Counted from the first letter of the stretch, positions 35,944 to 45,557 are shown. The stretch: 64,000 bases of DNA from Akkermansiaceae bacterium UBA3385 (GCA_002358905.1 DEPT01000070.1:21339-85338); one strand, 5' to 3'. Notes: generated by a model not told the origin, from the letters alone. Numbers and translations are program-made.

Positions 35944-37914
35944 CTGGCAGGAGTGTTCCCCCACCGGAATTCCCCGCTGCCCCGCATCTGCCCCCGGCAG
36001 GAATATCAGGTGAGCCCCCGCCGCCACATCATCTGCCAGCACAGGCATGTGCGTGTGACGCCCCATAATAACCACATCTGAGGCCGCAGCAGGCAGAGCA
36101 GCATACGCCGCATACGAAGCATGGCCCACGTACTGCACCTGACCAACGGGGCTTTCCCAGAGCACAATCGGGTGATAATCTGAACTTTTCCGGCGCGGAT
36201 ACTCCGCAGGTGGCGGAAGAATGGTAAAGCGCCCGGCCTGTGTTTCAAAGGCGCATCCTTCCTGCGGCAATTCGTTGGCATGAATCACCACCAACTCCGG
36301 CCACATGCGCTGCAGCACAGCAGCACCGCCACCCACCCGGGGAGAAGTTACAAGAAGCACCGCCGGTGTATACCCGGTGTGAAACAAAGTGGGTAAGGTC
36401 TTCCCTTCTGCAGTAGCTTCATTGCCACAATCGACCAGCAGACCATGATTCCCAAGCATGGTGAAACTGCCGCCATAGCCAGTCCCCTGCACCAGCAGAG
36501 AATACAGAGGAGCGGGTTCCTGCGCAGGGAGATACGCCCAGGGCAAATCACCAAACCAGCTCACCACACCCAGCAGCAGAGCGGAAGATTTCTGTGCAGC
36601 CCACCCTGTGGCAGCGCCCACCCAGGGGATTCCCGCCACGCAAAGATGCAGCAGTCCGCAGAACATAACCACAGGCAAAAGGGGAGTAATAGCTATATTG
36701 GTCAGGAAACTGGTAGTATTTGCCGTGTGAAAAAAGCAGAGGGCAAGAGGCACAGAAACCAGCCAGGCACTCAGCGCCACAATGACCGCTCCGCGCACCC
36801 CCAATTCCAGGTTACTCCAGCGCATTTCCCACCGTGTACGCAACGTAACCGGAATGTAGTCATCCGGTCCGAACCAGGCTTTTTCCTCCAGGCAGAGTTT
36901 CAGCGCCAGGCAGATAGCGGCATACACACCGAATGAAAGAATAAAGCCGGCATGATACAGCTGACTGGAATCCACCAGCAGAATCAGCAGCGCAGCAAAA
37001 CTCCAGGTGTTCAGCAGGCTCACCCGCCGCCGGAGCATGACGCCCAGCAGGAGAACGGCCAGCATCAGATACGCACGTATGGCAGGCACGGCAACTCCAG
37101 TCATGAGCACATACACACCCACTGTCACCAGCAGCAGAGGGCGCACCACCGCCGGGCGTATCCGCATAAGGCGGAACAAGGCCCAGAGGATACCCGAAAC
37201 CAGCCCCACATGAAGCCCGCTTACGGCAAAGGCATGCAGGCAGCCACCATTGCGAAAACCATCTATCGTCTCGCTTTCAGCACTGCTCTTATCCCCCAGC
37301 ACCAGTGCGCAGAGAACCTGGTGCGCGGAATCATGCTCCGTTCCACGTGGCATCAGAATGGCAGCCAGACGTTCCCGGATACGCAATCCCCAATACTGCA
37401 CCGTGCGCAGAGAAAGAGGCTTGCCCAGTTTCTCGCCCTCAATAAAATCGAGCGAAGCAGCAATACCCTGCCCTCGCATCCAGGTTGCGGCATCAAAAAC
37501 ACCCTTTGCGGCAGCAGGGCGTGGTTGCTGCCACTGCGCACGCACCCGCACCACATCCCCCGGAGTATAGGGAGTATTTCCACGCAGCACCACCCGCACA
37601 CCGTTCCACCCCGTATTCAACACACAGCCGCGATTCAATTCACGCTCCACCGTTCCCTGCAGCATTACCACCTCCTGCAGTTCGGCCATCTCACAAAACT
37701 GCTCAGCCCGTTGCTTCTGCAGCCCGCTATGCAGCCCAGCCACCAGCGCGCAGAGTAACGTGCACACAGCAATGCGCCACGAGCGGACAGCCAGCGCCAC
37801 CAGCACCGCCGCTGTCGACACAACATACCACCAACCGCCTGGCACAGCTCCTATCACGGCCACCAGCGGCAGAAACAAGGGGGCACTCTGTACCAGGCAA
37901 CGGAGGCGTTTCAT
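35815..37914 (-). CDS. comEC: ComEC/Rec2 family DNA uptake channel protein
   Basis: Probable inner-membrane channel for single-stranded DNA uptake in transformation. The 699-residue protein has N-terminal membrane helices and an OB-like DUF4131 region (about 70-175, with GCVLNTGWNGVRVVLRG), the Competence domain core (about 195-465; GDKSSAESETIDGFRNGGCLHAFAVSGLHVGL contains the family AvSGLHv motif), and a C-terminal metallo-beta-lactamase-like part (about 485-650). In that last part the canonical HxHxDH metal site is not present, so nuclease activity is doubtful. Its 3' end overlaps the convergent membrane protein gene. Confidence 0.88.
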   Translation of the reverse strand: MKRLRCLVQSAPLFLPLVAVIGAVPGGWWYVVSTAAVLVALAVRSWRIAVCTLLCALVAGLHSGLQKQRAEQFCEMAELQEVVMLQGTVERELNRGCVLNTGWNGVRVVLRGNTPYTPGDVVRVRAQWQQPRPAAAKGVFDAATWMRGQGIAASLDFIEGEKLGKPLSLRTVQYWGLRIRERLAAILMPRGTEHDSAHQVLCALVLGDKSSAESETIDGFRNGGCLHAFAVSGLHVGLVSGILWALFRLMRIRPAVVRPLLLVTVGVYVLMTGVAVPAIRAYLMLAVLLLGVMLRRRVSLLNTWSFAALLILLVDSSQLYHAGFILSFGVYAAICLALKLCLEEKAWFGPDDYIPVTLRTRWEMRWSNLELGVRGAVIVALSAWLVSVPLALCFFHTANTTSFLTNIAITPLLPVVMFCGLLHLCVAGIPWVGAATGWAAQKSSALLLGVVSWFGDLPWAYLPAQEPAPLYSLLVQGTGYGGSFTMLGNHGLLVDCGNEATAEGKTLPTLFHTGYTPAVLLVTSPRVGGGAAVLQRMWPELVVIHANELPQEGCAFETQAGRFTILPPPAEYPRRKSSDYHPIVLWESPVGQVQYVGHASYAAYAALPAAASDVVIMGRHTHMPVLADDVAAGAHLIFLPGADAGQRGIPVGEHSCQLWQVEEMRGNEGRNKLQQDGYSRGEENSSAAAEGVEVVDQSS

Positions 37915-37950
37915 GGTTGCATATTCAGTTTGGCCGACACCGCACCAGCG

Positions 37951-39501
37951 TCAATCGCGGTAATGATTACGATCAGCGCGGAGACAGAGCACCACCTGAC
38001 CACCGGGGCCAAGGGGCTCACAGGTGGCCACCAGGGAGAATTGAGGAGAAACAAAGGCGCGGTGACCGTGTTCCAGACAAGTACCCGCCTCCAGCAGCAT
38101 GGGGAGAACGAGCTGCTGCACAAGGGTAACGGACATACCCTTCTGGTCATCGCTATACAGCACTTCCGGAAAGCCCAATTTCTCCATACCTTCGGTCATC
38201 AGGCATTCGCCTTTCCCCTGTCCGGTCACCTTTCCCTGCACCAGCAGACAGAGCACTGCATCAGGAGCTTCCTCTAGTTTAGGAGCATAGGTTCCGGAAA
38301 ATACCGTACGACCGAAATCCACACCCACGCATCCGCCCAACTTAGCAAGCGAGCCTACCAGACGAGCAAAACGGAGGGCCAGTTCATAAGGCACAACACC
38401 GGATTCCTCCAGACTCACCTCAATGTAACAGGTATGAGCCAATGCCGCACGTTTCTCCTCATCGCTCATAGCGGCCTCATCCACCAATCCGCCCAGGCCT
38501 TCTCCAGTCCAGGCATGATTCACCGCCTGCACCACAGCTCCGGGTTCAGACTTGCAGGCATGCTGTAACAGCTCCGCTGAAGGCAACTGGTCACAGAGCA
38601 GCACACGGGCGCAGAAACGCGGCCGGGGACAACGCACCTGGCAGCCACGCAAGGCACCGTGTTGTTTCAGCAAGGCCACTACATCATTCATCACTGGAAG
38701 GGTATCTTCCTGGGCTATAGGTTTATCTTCATCGCCCTTTTTCTCCAGTGCTACATCCAGAGCCGTGTGCCCTGCCGTTGTCAGTGCGTTAACATCAGCC
38801 CCTCCTTGCAACAGGGATTCAATACGATTCAGCATAAGCTCACGGTCCTCGGCAGCCCGGCCAGAGCAAAGAGAATGCAGCGGTGTATTTCCAGAGGGAT
38901 TGATTTCCGCCCCCATACCACCAGGAGTCGCACCATATTGCAGCAGAAGCTGCACCAGAGGCTCATTTCCCCAGGCAAGCGCGTTAATCATGGGCGGAAA
39001 CGCAAGCCCGGCATCGGGGTTCGCGCCATGCGTCAGGAGGAAACGGATTGCTTTCATATCCGGTTCAGGTTCCAGGCAGAACGTTTGCAGACAGGTTGTC
39101 TCACTGAAATAAACAGGCAATGGAGCATTCACATCCATGCCCAATTCCAGCAGAAGTGCCGCTCCCTTCGTGTTGCCTTTCGCCAGGGCCAGGTAAAGAA
39201 GTTCTGTAGTACCGGCAAACTCTTTCTTATCCTCAGCTCCCAACTTCTCCAGTACCTTTCGGGCGGCATCGGGGTCATACCCATTCACCGTGGCCGCCAG
39301 CATCTGCTTACCCCAGGCCACTGGGCGGCACTGCCAGTACCAATATGCCACCCCGGCAAGCGCAATCAGCAGATACAGCATACCGCCCCATACATGACCG
39401 GAAGCTATAGCCCGTATTCCTTTCAGGGATATATGAATCAGAAACAAGGTATAAAAGACATATCCCAGTATATTGACAATCTTTACTAATAAATTTTTCA
39501 T
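37951..39501 (-). CDS. Membrane-anchored ankyrin protein with extra C-terminal domain
   Basis: A 516-residue protein: two membrane helices near the N-terminus (about 8-26 and 34-52), ankyrin repeats from about 75 to 265 (for example IRFLLTHGANPDAG, NTPLHSLCSG, GHTALDVALEKKG), and a C-terminal domain of about 230 residues with no ankyrin pattern. This last part (CYIEVSLEESGVVPYELALRF near 355-375, then GVDFGRTVFSG) recalls DUF4261-type domains, but I am not sure. The start 39501 gives a typical basic N-terminus. It lies 36 nt upstream of comEC in the same direction, so the two may be co-transcribed. Confidence 0.75.
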   Translation of the reverse strand: MKNLLVKIVNILGYVFYTLFLIHISLKGIRAIASGHVWGGMLYLLIALAGVAYWYWQCRPVAWGKQMLAATVNGYDPDAARKVLEKLGAEDKKEFAGTTELLYLALAKGNTKGAALLLELGMDVNAPLPVYFSETTCLQTFCLEPEPDMKAIRFLLTHGANPDAGLAFPPMINALAWGNEPLVQLLLQYGATPGGMGAEINPSGNTPLHSLCSGRAAEDRELMLNRIESLLQGGADVNALTTAGHTALDVALEKKGDEDKPIAQEDTLPVMNDVVALLKQHGALRGCQVRCPRPRFCARVLLCDQLPSAELLQHACKSEPGAVVQAVNHAWTGEGLGGLVDEAAMSDEEKRAALAHTCYIEVSLEESGVVPYELALRFARLVGSLAKLGGCVGVDFGRTVFSGTYAPKLEEAPDAVLCLLVQGKVTGQGKGECLMTEGMEKLGFPEVLYSDDQKGMSVTLVQQLVLPMLLEAGTCLEHGHRAFVSPQFSLVATCEPLGPGGQVVLCLRADRNHYRD

Positions 39502-39576
39502 ACCGCAATCAAACAGATAAATTCCTTGCAGCCGGAAAAGGCAGACCAAAAATCGCCAGAGGTTGTTTTTTCTACA

Positions 39577-40695
39577 TCAACGATACACCATTACAGGCCC
39601 CGTAACCGATGACTGTACGGAACGCACCTTCCGCAGGGCTGCGCAGAATATCGCAGCAGCGGCATCCACCTCATCTGGCGTGGTGTAGCGGGAAAGCGAG
39701 AAGCGAAGCGACTCGCGCACCTGCTTATCCGACAGCCCCATAGCCAGTAACACATGGCTGGGATGAGGCTCGGCACTGGTACAGGCCGAACCAGTGGAGC
39801 ACAACAGTCCCGCGGGTTCCAGCAGCAGGAAAAGTGACTCCGCCGACACACCCGGCACGCGCATGTTCAGCACATGCGGCAGACGTGGAGCCGCCGCCCC
39901 ATTGATGCAGACTTCAATACCCTCCACCGTGAGAGCAGATACAAAACGATCGCGGAGGGCGGCGAGAGCGGCATAGGTTTCAGCAGACTGCAGAGCAAGT
40001 TCTGCAGCCTTACCAAAGCCTATGATGCCCGCCACATTTTCCGTCCCGGCACGGCGGTAATCCTCCTGCGCACCCCCCGTCAGGTAAGGAGTGCAAGTCG
40101 TACCCGTGCGCACATACAGCGCCCCTATCCCTTTCGGGCCATGGAGCTTGTGGGCCGAAAGCGAAGCAAAATCCACAGCGTAATCATGCAGAGCAATGGG
40201 TAATTTACCTGCGGCCTGCACCAGGTCCACGTGCACCCGGGCACCTGCCTGCTGCGCAGCATGAGCCAGAGAGCGCACCGGCTGAATCACGCCTGTTTCA
40301 TGATTCGCCCAGGCAAAGCTCACGCCATCATGCCCAGGCAGCAATTCACGCCACTCCGGCAAATCAGCCTGTCCATTGGCCAGGACCGGGGCAGCCTCTC
40401 CACGAGCTGTGCGCAAGGTGGCAGGATGCTCCGTTGCCAGGGTGAGCACACTCCTGAACTGGGAAAGCGCCGTATTGGATGATTCCGTGCCGCCGGAGGT
40501 AAAAATAATCTCGGAAGGAAGAGCACCAACAAGAGCAGCCACCTGCTCGCGGGCTGTTTCTATGGCTTTCCGAACAGATTTCCCCACACTATAGGCAGCA
40601 GAAGGGTTGAAAAAATTCTCGCTCAGATATGGCAACATGGACTCCAGCACCTCTGGAGCCAATGGAGTAGTGGCATTATTATCCCAGTATATCAT
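39577..40695 (-). CDS. Cysteine desulfurase (NifS/IscS family)
   Basis: Pyridoxal-phosphate enzyme that takes sulfur from cysteine for iron-sulfur clusters and tRNA thiolation. The 372-residue protein begins IYWDNNATTPLAPEVLE, with TSGGTESSN (PLP phosphate site), the PLP lysine in SLSAHKLHGPKGIG and the persulfide cysteine in LLCSTGSACTSAE near residue 310. The short, early cysteine loop with GSACT is the group I (NifS/IscS) type. The start 40695 is chosen because the domain begins there and it leaves 2 nt after coaD; 40746 would overlap coaD. No scaffold gene is adjacent, so the specific partner is unclear. Confidence 0.9.
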   Translation of the reverse strand: MIYWDNNATTPLAPEVLESMLPYLSENFFNPSAAYSVGKSVRKAIETAREQVAALVGALPSEIIFTSGGTESSNTALSQFRSVLTLATEHPATLRTARGEAAPVLANGQADLPEWRELLPGHDGVSFAWANHETGVIQPVRSLAHAAQQAGARVHVDLVQAAGKLPIALHDYAVDFASLSAHKLHGPKGIGALYVRTGTTCTPYLTGGAQEDYRRAGTENVAGIIGFGKAAELALQSAETYAALAALRDRFVSALTVEGIEVCINGAAAPRLPHVLNMRVPGVSAESLFLLLEPAGLLCSTGSACTSAEPHPSHVLLAMGLSDKQVRESLRFSLSRYTTPDEVDAAAAIFCAALRKVRSVQSSVTGPVMVYR

Positions 40696-40697
40696 GG

Positions 40698-41192
40698 TCA
40701 CTTGTTCAGGCTGGCAATGATATTGAAGACATTGGCCGGCACACACTCACGCACCCAGCGCTGCCAGTCATGAACCCCCACGAATCCTCGAACCATGGAT
40801 GAGGACACGGACTCCAGCTCCGGCGGCGGCATGAGATACACCGTCTGTAAATCCGGAGCCATGCGGGCATTCATGCGTTCCATGGATTTCTCATACTCCA
40901 GATCCACCGTATTGCGAACACCTCGCAGCAGATACGTTGCGCCGATGCGGCGGGCAAAATCCACCAGGAAACCTCCCTGCATCTTCTCCACCCGGACATT
41001 GGGTGTCCCTGCGGCCAGCATCCCACGTAAGGCGTCCAGGCGCTGAGCCTCACTCAGAAATCCCTTTTTATCCGGATTCACGCCCAGCACCACCACCAGT
41101 TCGTCAAAGAGCCGGGCTCCCTGCTGAATCATCCAGAGGTGCCCCAACGTGGGCGGGTCAAAACTGCCCGCATAGATGCCGATACGCTTCAT
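40698..41192 (-). CDS. coaD: Phosphopantetheine adenylyltransferase
   Basis: Makes dephospho-CoA from 4'-phosphopantetheine and ATP, the step before CoaE. The 164-residue protein shows the nucleotidyltransferase motifs GSFDPPTLGHLWMI (8-21), the TYLLRGVRNTVDLEYE segment (about 84-99) and the C-terminal SVSSSMVRGF near 126-135. Length is typical. The start 41192 is chosen since a strong promoter ends 7 nt upstream; the longer frame would cover the promoter. It heads a two-gene operon with a cysteine desulfurase. The other late CoA enzyme, CoaE, is fused to Rho elsewhere in the window. Confidence 0.95.
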   Translation of the reverse strand: MKRIGIYAGSFDPPTLGHLWMIQQGARLFDELVVVLGVNPDKKGFLSEAQRLDALRGMLAAGTPNVRVEKMQGGFLVDFARRIGATYLLRGVRNTVDLEYEKSMERMNARMAPDLQTVYLMPPPELESVSSSMVRGFVGVHDWQRWVRECVPANVFNIIASLNK

Positions 41193-41199
41193 GCCACGA

Positions 41200-41228
41200 A
41201 TGATACACCGCTCACCGCGCGCTGTCAA
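41200..41228 (-). promoter_or_regulatory. Leaderless-type promoter of coaD
   Basis: On the minus strand: TTGACA (perfect), 17 bp, TATCAT, then 7 nt to ATG 41192. Confidence 0.75.
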
Positions 41229-41327
41229 GCACCGTCGCGGTTGCACATGGAGCCTTGCGGTATAATCGCTCTCCCCCGTCTGGATTCTGACAGGGCGGCA
41301 ACTCCACCAGAGGATAAGCCGCGTGGG

Positions 41328-42884
41328 TTAATGAGTCAGTTCCACCTTTTTCTCGCAGATGGGGCGGCCCAGCACCTGCTCCGCAGCCGGACGGTCCCAG
41401 ACAGAACGCAACGTGAACAGCGTCCAGGATCGGCTGGCCTCCTCCACTTCAAAAGCAGCACGCCGCATGCGGGCTTCAAAGGATTTTATCCTGGAACGAT
41501 AAGAATCGTCCAGCGCGAGAGCATCGCCTATCAGACCGCCGAACTTCTTCTTCTCCTTCTCATACACGTATGCAGCAAAGGCGAGATTTTCATGCACATT
41601 GAAACAGCCAGCCCTGAAATCGGACGTACTGAACCCCCAATGCGGATTCGAGGCCACATAGCGCAGATTTAAATCTCCCGCAAGTGACGCAGGCGGATTA
41701 ATAGTAAAGACCAGCCCCATGAGTCCGAGGCAGCCGGCACACAGGCGGGCATAGCGAAGAATGCCAGCGCGGCTGCGCATGTAGCACAGCAGAATCACCA
41801 GCCCGGCCACGCCCAGCAGCATAACCTCACAAGCCAGAATACGCTTGGGTGTAAAGGCATACTGGGCAATCTGGTTGTACAAACGCACATAGACACTCAC
41901 CGCCAGCAGGAAGGTCTGCCCCACAAGCACATAGCCCAGGCCACGGGCCACCACCGTACGGCGCACGCTGCCACGGCGGCGGAAGAAATACACCAGCAGG
42001 GCCACAGCCAGCAACGAAGCCCACACAATGGACCATGCCCCTTCGTATAGATAATCCGTCTGCGAAATTCCCTCAGGAACACGCTGGAACCAAAGAAAGG
42101 CAATATCTGTGCTGGTAGCCACCAGAAATGCCAGATTCACACCCAGCAGCACCATGAGCGGTAACTGGGGCAGCATGCTGCGCCCGGCGGGTACAGGCTC
42201 CGCATCCTCTGCAGGAACCAGCGGTTTCGGCTGGGCCACACGCTGGAAGGTAAGCATACCAAAGGCAAACAGACCAGCAACCCAAATGAAGGCGTGCATC
42301 CAGAAATCCCAGGAAATCTGCAGATAGTCCATGATACGGTTCCACCAGGTCGTGAGGGTATCCCAGACCATCTCCACCACCGGGTTTCCACTGGCAAAAA
42401 TACAAAGGAACGCCACAAAACACACCACACCAACCAGAATACTGATAGTCATGGGCAGAATCTCACGCCACTTACCAGGTTTAGAGAACCGGCGCTGGTC
42501 GCGCCAGAAGCGCCACCAGCTGCGATACTCCACTCCTTCCTCCACCGGCACAGGGCTACCGGGATTGAAAATCAGCACAAAGAACGGCAGGCTCAGAGCA
42601 GCAATCCACCCGACATGGTTGCCGCACACCAGCAATCCTGCGGCGGCCACCAGTGCCAGAGCGCCGAGGAACAGCTGTTCGTTGCGATAGAAATCACGAC
42701 GCAGCAACAACAAGGCAGTCATGAACAGAATCACACCTACCGACGCACCCACACCAAGATAACGCAAGCCACTTTGCAGCAGAGGAAAACATAAATCAGC
42801 CGCAGCAGCCACCAGCACAAGCACCACATACGGGACCCACCCCAGACGCCACCATGCAGGGTCTTTCACTTCCTTTGTACTCAT
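41328..42884 (-). CDS. DUF4173-like polytopic membrane protein
   Basis: A 518-residue integral membrane protein with about 12 hydrophobic segments. The middle and C-terminal layout (LMVLLGVNLAFLVATSTDIAFLW split by a loop, then a helix with LAVSVYVRLYNQIAQYAFTPKRILA near 340-365, and a charged C-terminal tail) matches the DUF4173 (DUF4153-like) family of uncharacterised membrane proteins. The last 120 residues are soluble and charged. It has its own near-leaderless promoter and is not in an evident operon. No biochemical function is known to me. Confidence 0.75.
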   Translation of the reverse strand: MSTKEVKDPAWWRLGWVPYVVLVLVAAAADLCFPLLQSGLRYLGVGASVGVILFMTALLLLRRDFYRNEQLFLGALALVAAAGLLVCGNHVGWIAALSLPFFVLIFNPGSPVPVEEGVEYRSWWRFWRDQRRFSKPGKWREILPMTISILVGVVCFVAFLCIFASGNPVVEMVWDTLTTWWNRIMDYLQISWDFWMHAFIWVAGLFAFGMLTFQRVAQPKPLVPAEDAEPVPAGRSMLPQLPLMVLLGVNLAFLVATSTDIAFLWFQRVPEGISQTDYLYEGAWSIVWASLLAVALLVYFFRRRGSVRRTVVARGLGYVLVGQTFLLAVSVYVRLYNQIAQYAFTPKRILACEVMLLGVAGLVILLCYMRSRAGILRYARLCAGCLGLMGLVFTINPPASLAGDLNLRYVASNPHWGFSTSDFRAGCFNVHENLAFAAYVYEKEKKKFGGLIGDALALDDSYRSRIKSFEARMRRAAFEVEEASRSWTLFTLRSVWDRPAAEQVLGRPICEKKVELTH

Positions 42885-42895
42885 AACAGTTAGTT

Positions 42896-42924
42896 ATGAT
42901 ACTACAGTATGCGTCTCTGTTCAA
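42896..42924 (-). promoter_or_regulatory. Near-leaderless promoter, DUF4173-like gene
   Basis: On the minus strand: TTGAAC, 17 bp, TATCAT, then 11 nt to ATG 42884. Confidence 0.65.
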
Positions 42925-42936
42925 TAAAAAACTGTT

Positions 42937-43467
42937 TTATAACGAGGGATTATCACGATACTGCATGGGCCCCATGTGGTACATGGTTTCAAAAGCAAGT
43001 ATCTCAGATTCTTCCATCAGCGGCCGACTGAGCAACCAGAGTGGAATATCCGGCTGACCAGCCTGGTAGGCCAGCTGCACATGCGGATGAGACAGGCAGT
43101 AAAAACCGCAGGACTCATAAAAAGCCAGGCGACGGACCGACACAGAATCCACAGCAGGCTCAATCTCCACTATCACCCTGCCTTGCAACAACGCAAGAGC
43201 CTGGTGGCCCAGCCCCTGCCCCTGCCGTTCCGGTGTAATGGCGAGATGCTCCAGGTAAATCGTATCCTGCCACTGCCAGTATGCCAGGATACCCACAAAA
43301 CCGCTTGCATCCGACAGGTGGAGGCAATGGAAAGCAGTGTTCTGCATAGCAGCAACATGCCGTACTGACGAACGGCGCTCCGTAACAGGAAAGGATGATT
43401 CGTAAAGCTGCCACCATTCAGAAAAGAATGGATGCAGAGATGATGAAATGGGGGCAGCTTGTATCAT
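42937..43467 (-). CDS. GNAT family N-acetyltransferase
   Basis: A 176-residue acetyl-CoA-dependent acetyltransferase. The GNAT fold is shown by IYLEHLAITPE (beta4) followed by the acetyl-CoA pyrophosphate loop RQGQGLG (81-87), and the late strand and helix RLAFYESCGF (about 112-121). The substrate is not predictable from sequence. The start lies 14 nt after the stop of the upstream membrane protein gene, so the two form an operon. Confidence 0.85.
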   Translation of the reverse strand: MIQAAPISSSLHPFFSEWWQLYESSFPVTERRSSVRHVAAMQNTAFHCLHLSDASGFVGILAYWQWQDTIYLEHLAITPERQGQGLGHQALALLQGRVIVEIEPAVDSVSVRRLAFYESCGFYCLSHPHVQLAYQAGQPDIPLWLLSRPLMEESEILAFETMYHMGPMQYRDNPSL

Positions 43468-43481
43468 TGAGTTAAAGACAT

Positions 43482-44087
43482 TCAGATAAGCCTGTTCACT
43501 TTATCTCTGGTGTAGAGATAAAGAATTCCCACCCCGCCGACATACAGCACCAATTCTCCCAGTTCCTCAACCAGACAATCGTGCAGCAATTCATATACTA
43601 ATCCTACCAGCAATCCGCTGAGGCACAGCAAAGCATCCCACGCAGGCACCCGGGTTGTATTCAGTACAGCCTTAATCTCCCTCCATACCTTGTGCCAGAT
43701 AAAATACACGAGAAGCCACACCATATACGCCCCTACCGCTACGTGAGCCAGCCAACCATACTCCATATCCGACCATTTCGGAAATTTTCTTACATCCACC
43801 GGGTCTGCAAAAACAAACAGTGTACGCCCGAAGTTAACCTCACGTGCCAGCACCAGAAAAATTACCAGAAAAGCAAAGCGGAACAATGTTTTATGATTGC
43901 GGGCAGTGAACGAAACCCACAGTGCAGCCGCCAGCACCAGCATCTGTACAGTTTCCACCGGGCTGTTTTTATCGCCGTAGGTTTCAGGCATTACCTGAGC
44001 ACACACCACACATACCACACCCACCAGCATTGTAATCCAGGTAGTATACCTGAACTGCCAATCCACATACTTACCCATCTGCTTCAT
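43482..44087 (-). CDS. Polytopic membrane protein, unknown
   Basis: A 201-residue protein with about five or six membrane helices (near 13-32, 47-61, 70-86, 110-132, 150-168 and 178-192), separated by short charged loops such as FADPVDVRKFPKWSDMEYG. No family recognised. It has a promoter with a leader of about 45 nt and a GGGAG stretch 12 nt before ATG, one of the few possible Shine-Dalgarno sites in the window. A GNAT gene follows after 14 nt. Confidence 0.68.
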   Translation of the reverse strand: MKQMGKYVDWQFRYTTWITMLVGVVCVVCAQVMPETYGDKNSPVETVQMLVLAAALWVSFTARNHKTLFRFAFLVIFLVLAREVNFGRTLFVFADPVDVRKFPKWSDMEYGWLAHVAVGAYMVWLLVYFIWHKVWREIKAVLNTTRVPAWDALLCLSGLLVGLVYELLHDCLVEELGELVLYVGGVGILYLYTRDKVNRLI

Positions 44088-44136
44088 GATTGATATTTTC
44101 TCCCGTTTTCTGAGTAATACCCCTCAGCTGTTAGCC

Positions 44137-44165
44137 AGATTAGCGCGTCAGGCGCCGCAAAGCAA
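44137..44165 (-). promoter_or_regulatory. Promoter of the membrane protein-GNAT operon
   Basis: On the minus strand: TTGCTT, 17 bp, TAATCT, then a leader of about 43-49 nt to ATG 44087. Confidence 0.5.
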
Positions 44166-44197
44166 GCAAAATCCAAAGTTATTTCCTTATTTAAGGA

Positions 44198-45547
44198 TTA
44201 CTCTTCGTCCGGATGTTCTGCAGGTTCCTCAAGTTCCAGGCGCCGGGCAGGAGTGATTCCGAACTCGCAAAGCTGATCAATCTGGCGGCAGAGGCTGCCA
44301 CGGCCGCTGCGGAACTGCCCCTCTGCCTGTTCATAAGCATTGGTCAGGGTATCAATGGAGCGCTTGATTTTCTCCATACTGGAGCCCACGGTAACACATT
44401 TCTTGTACAAAGACTCTGCACGGGAAATGATATTCTGAACATTGCGAGACTGGCGTTCCTTCTGCCACAGATTATATGCGAGCTGCAGAGCCATGAGCAG
44501 ATTAGTGGGGCTGATGAGAAGCACGCCGCGTGTATAGGCCTCGCGCACGAGCTCAGGCCGGGCTTGTACAGCCGCTATGTAAGCAGATTCATTCGGCATG
44601 AACATCAATACATGACCAATGGAACCGGGAACAATGGAAACGTAATCCTTTTCTGCCAGTTCCAGAATATGCTTACGTACGGAATCCACATGAGCACGCA
44701 GGGCGGCTTCCCGCTCTGCCACAGCTGTATCGGCATCCAGCTCAACCCATCGGGCATATGCTGTCAGAGACACCTTGGAATCGATAATAATCGTACGATT
44801 TTCCGGAAGATTCACCACCACATCCGGGCGGAACGCAGCACCTTTTTTATCCTTGAAGGTAAGTTGTGTAGAAAACTCTTCCCCCGGGCGCAGGCCACTA
44901 CTTTCCAACAGGCGGGAAAGCATCATCTCGCCCCAGTCTCCCTGCATTTTCGAGTCACCTTTCAAGGCCCGTGTCAGGTTGGATGCATCGCGACTGATTC
45001 CATCTGCACGCTCCATAAGCTGTTTCACGAGCGTCTCAATGCTGGTACGGGCCGTAGCATTGCCAGTGTTTGTATCTGAAACTGATTTGCGAAGTCCCTC
45101 CAGCTGTTCTTTCAGGGGTTGAATGACATTGCCCAGCTGCTCCACACTGCTGGCCTTGAGCTGCGTGGTATTCTGGTCCAGAATGCGTCGGGAAAGCTGT
45201 TCGAAACGCTCTTCCTGCTGCTTCAGGCGTTCCTGCCAGCGTTTTTCCTCCTCTTCTTTCTGCAGCTTCAGGAAATCGTTCTGCTGTTGCAGTGTGGCAG
45301 ACTGGGCCTCCGCTTCCTGGCGGCGGAGTATTTCAGTCTGTTCAAACTGCGTCTGCTGCTGTTGGAAGCGCTCCTGCCAGCGGGATTCATCCGTCTCTTT
45401 CTGTTGCTGCAGGAAATCATTCTGCTGCTGCAGCGTTGACACCAGCGTATCCAGTTCCTTGCGTCGAAGCGTGGCAACCAGATACCCCACCAGGGTACCG
45501 ATGCCCAGACCAAGCAATGCTGTAATAAAGAAATAAATCGCGTTCAT
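44198..45547 (-). CDS. rmuC: RmuC-family DNA recombination protein
   Basis: A 449-residue RmuC protein: one N-terminal membrane helix (about 3-24), a long Gln-rich coiled coil (about 35-140, with QQQNDFLQQQKE repeated), then the RmuC nuclease-like domain (about 160-400) including GDWGEMMLSRLLESSGL and the DSKVSLTAYARW block with the likely catalytic Asp-x-Lys. RmuC proteins limit inversions and recombination at repeats; details are not settled. The start 45547 gives a proper membrane helix. It is the last gene of the ylbF-like, phosphoethanolamine-transferase-like, rmuC operon (10 nt gap). Confidence 0.9.
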   Translation of the reverse strand: MNAIYFFITALLGLGIGTLVGYLVATLRRKELDTLVSTLQQQNDFLQQQKETDESRWQERFQQQQTQFEQTEILRRQEAEAQSATLQQQNDFLKLQKEEEEKRWQERLKQQEERFEQLSRRILDQNTTQLKASSVEQLGNVIQPLKEQLEGLRKSVSDTNTGNATARTSIETLVKQLMERADGISRDASNLTRALKGDSKMQGDWGEMMLSRLLESSGLRPGEEFSTQLTFKDKKGAAFRPDVVVNLPENRTIIIDSKVSLTAYARWVELDADTAVAEREAALRAHVDSVRKHILELAEKDYVSIVPGSIGHVLMFMPNESAYIAAVQARPELVREAYTRGVLLISPTNLLMALQLAYNLWQKERQSRNVQNIISRAESLYKKCVTVGSSMEKIKRSIDTLTNAYEQAEGQFRSGRGSLCRQIDQLCEFGITPARRLELEEPAEHPDEE

Positions 45548-45557
45548 AGGGAAAACA

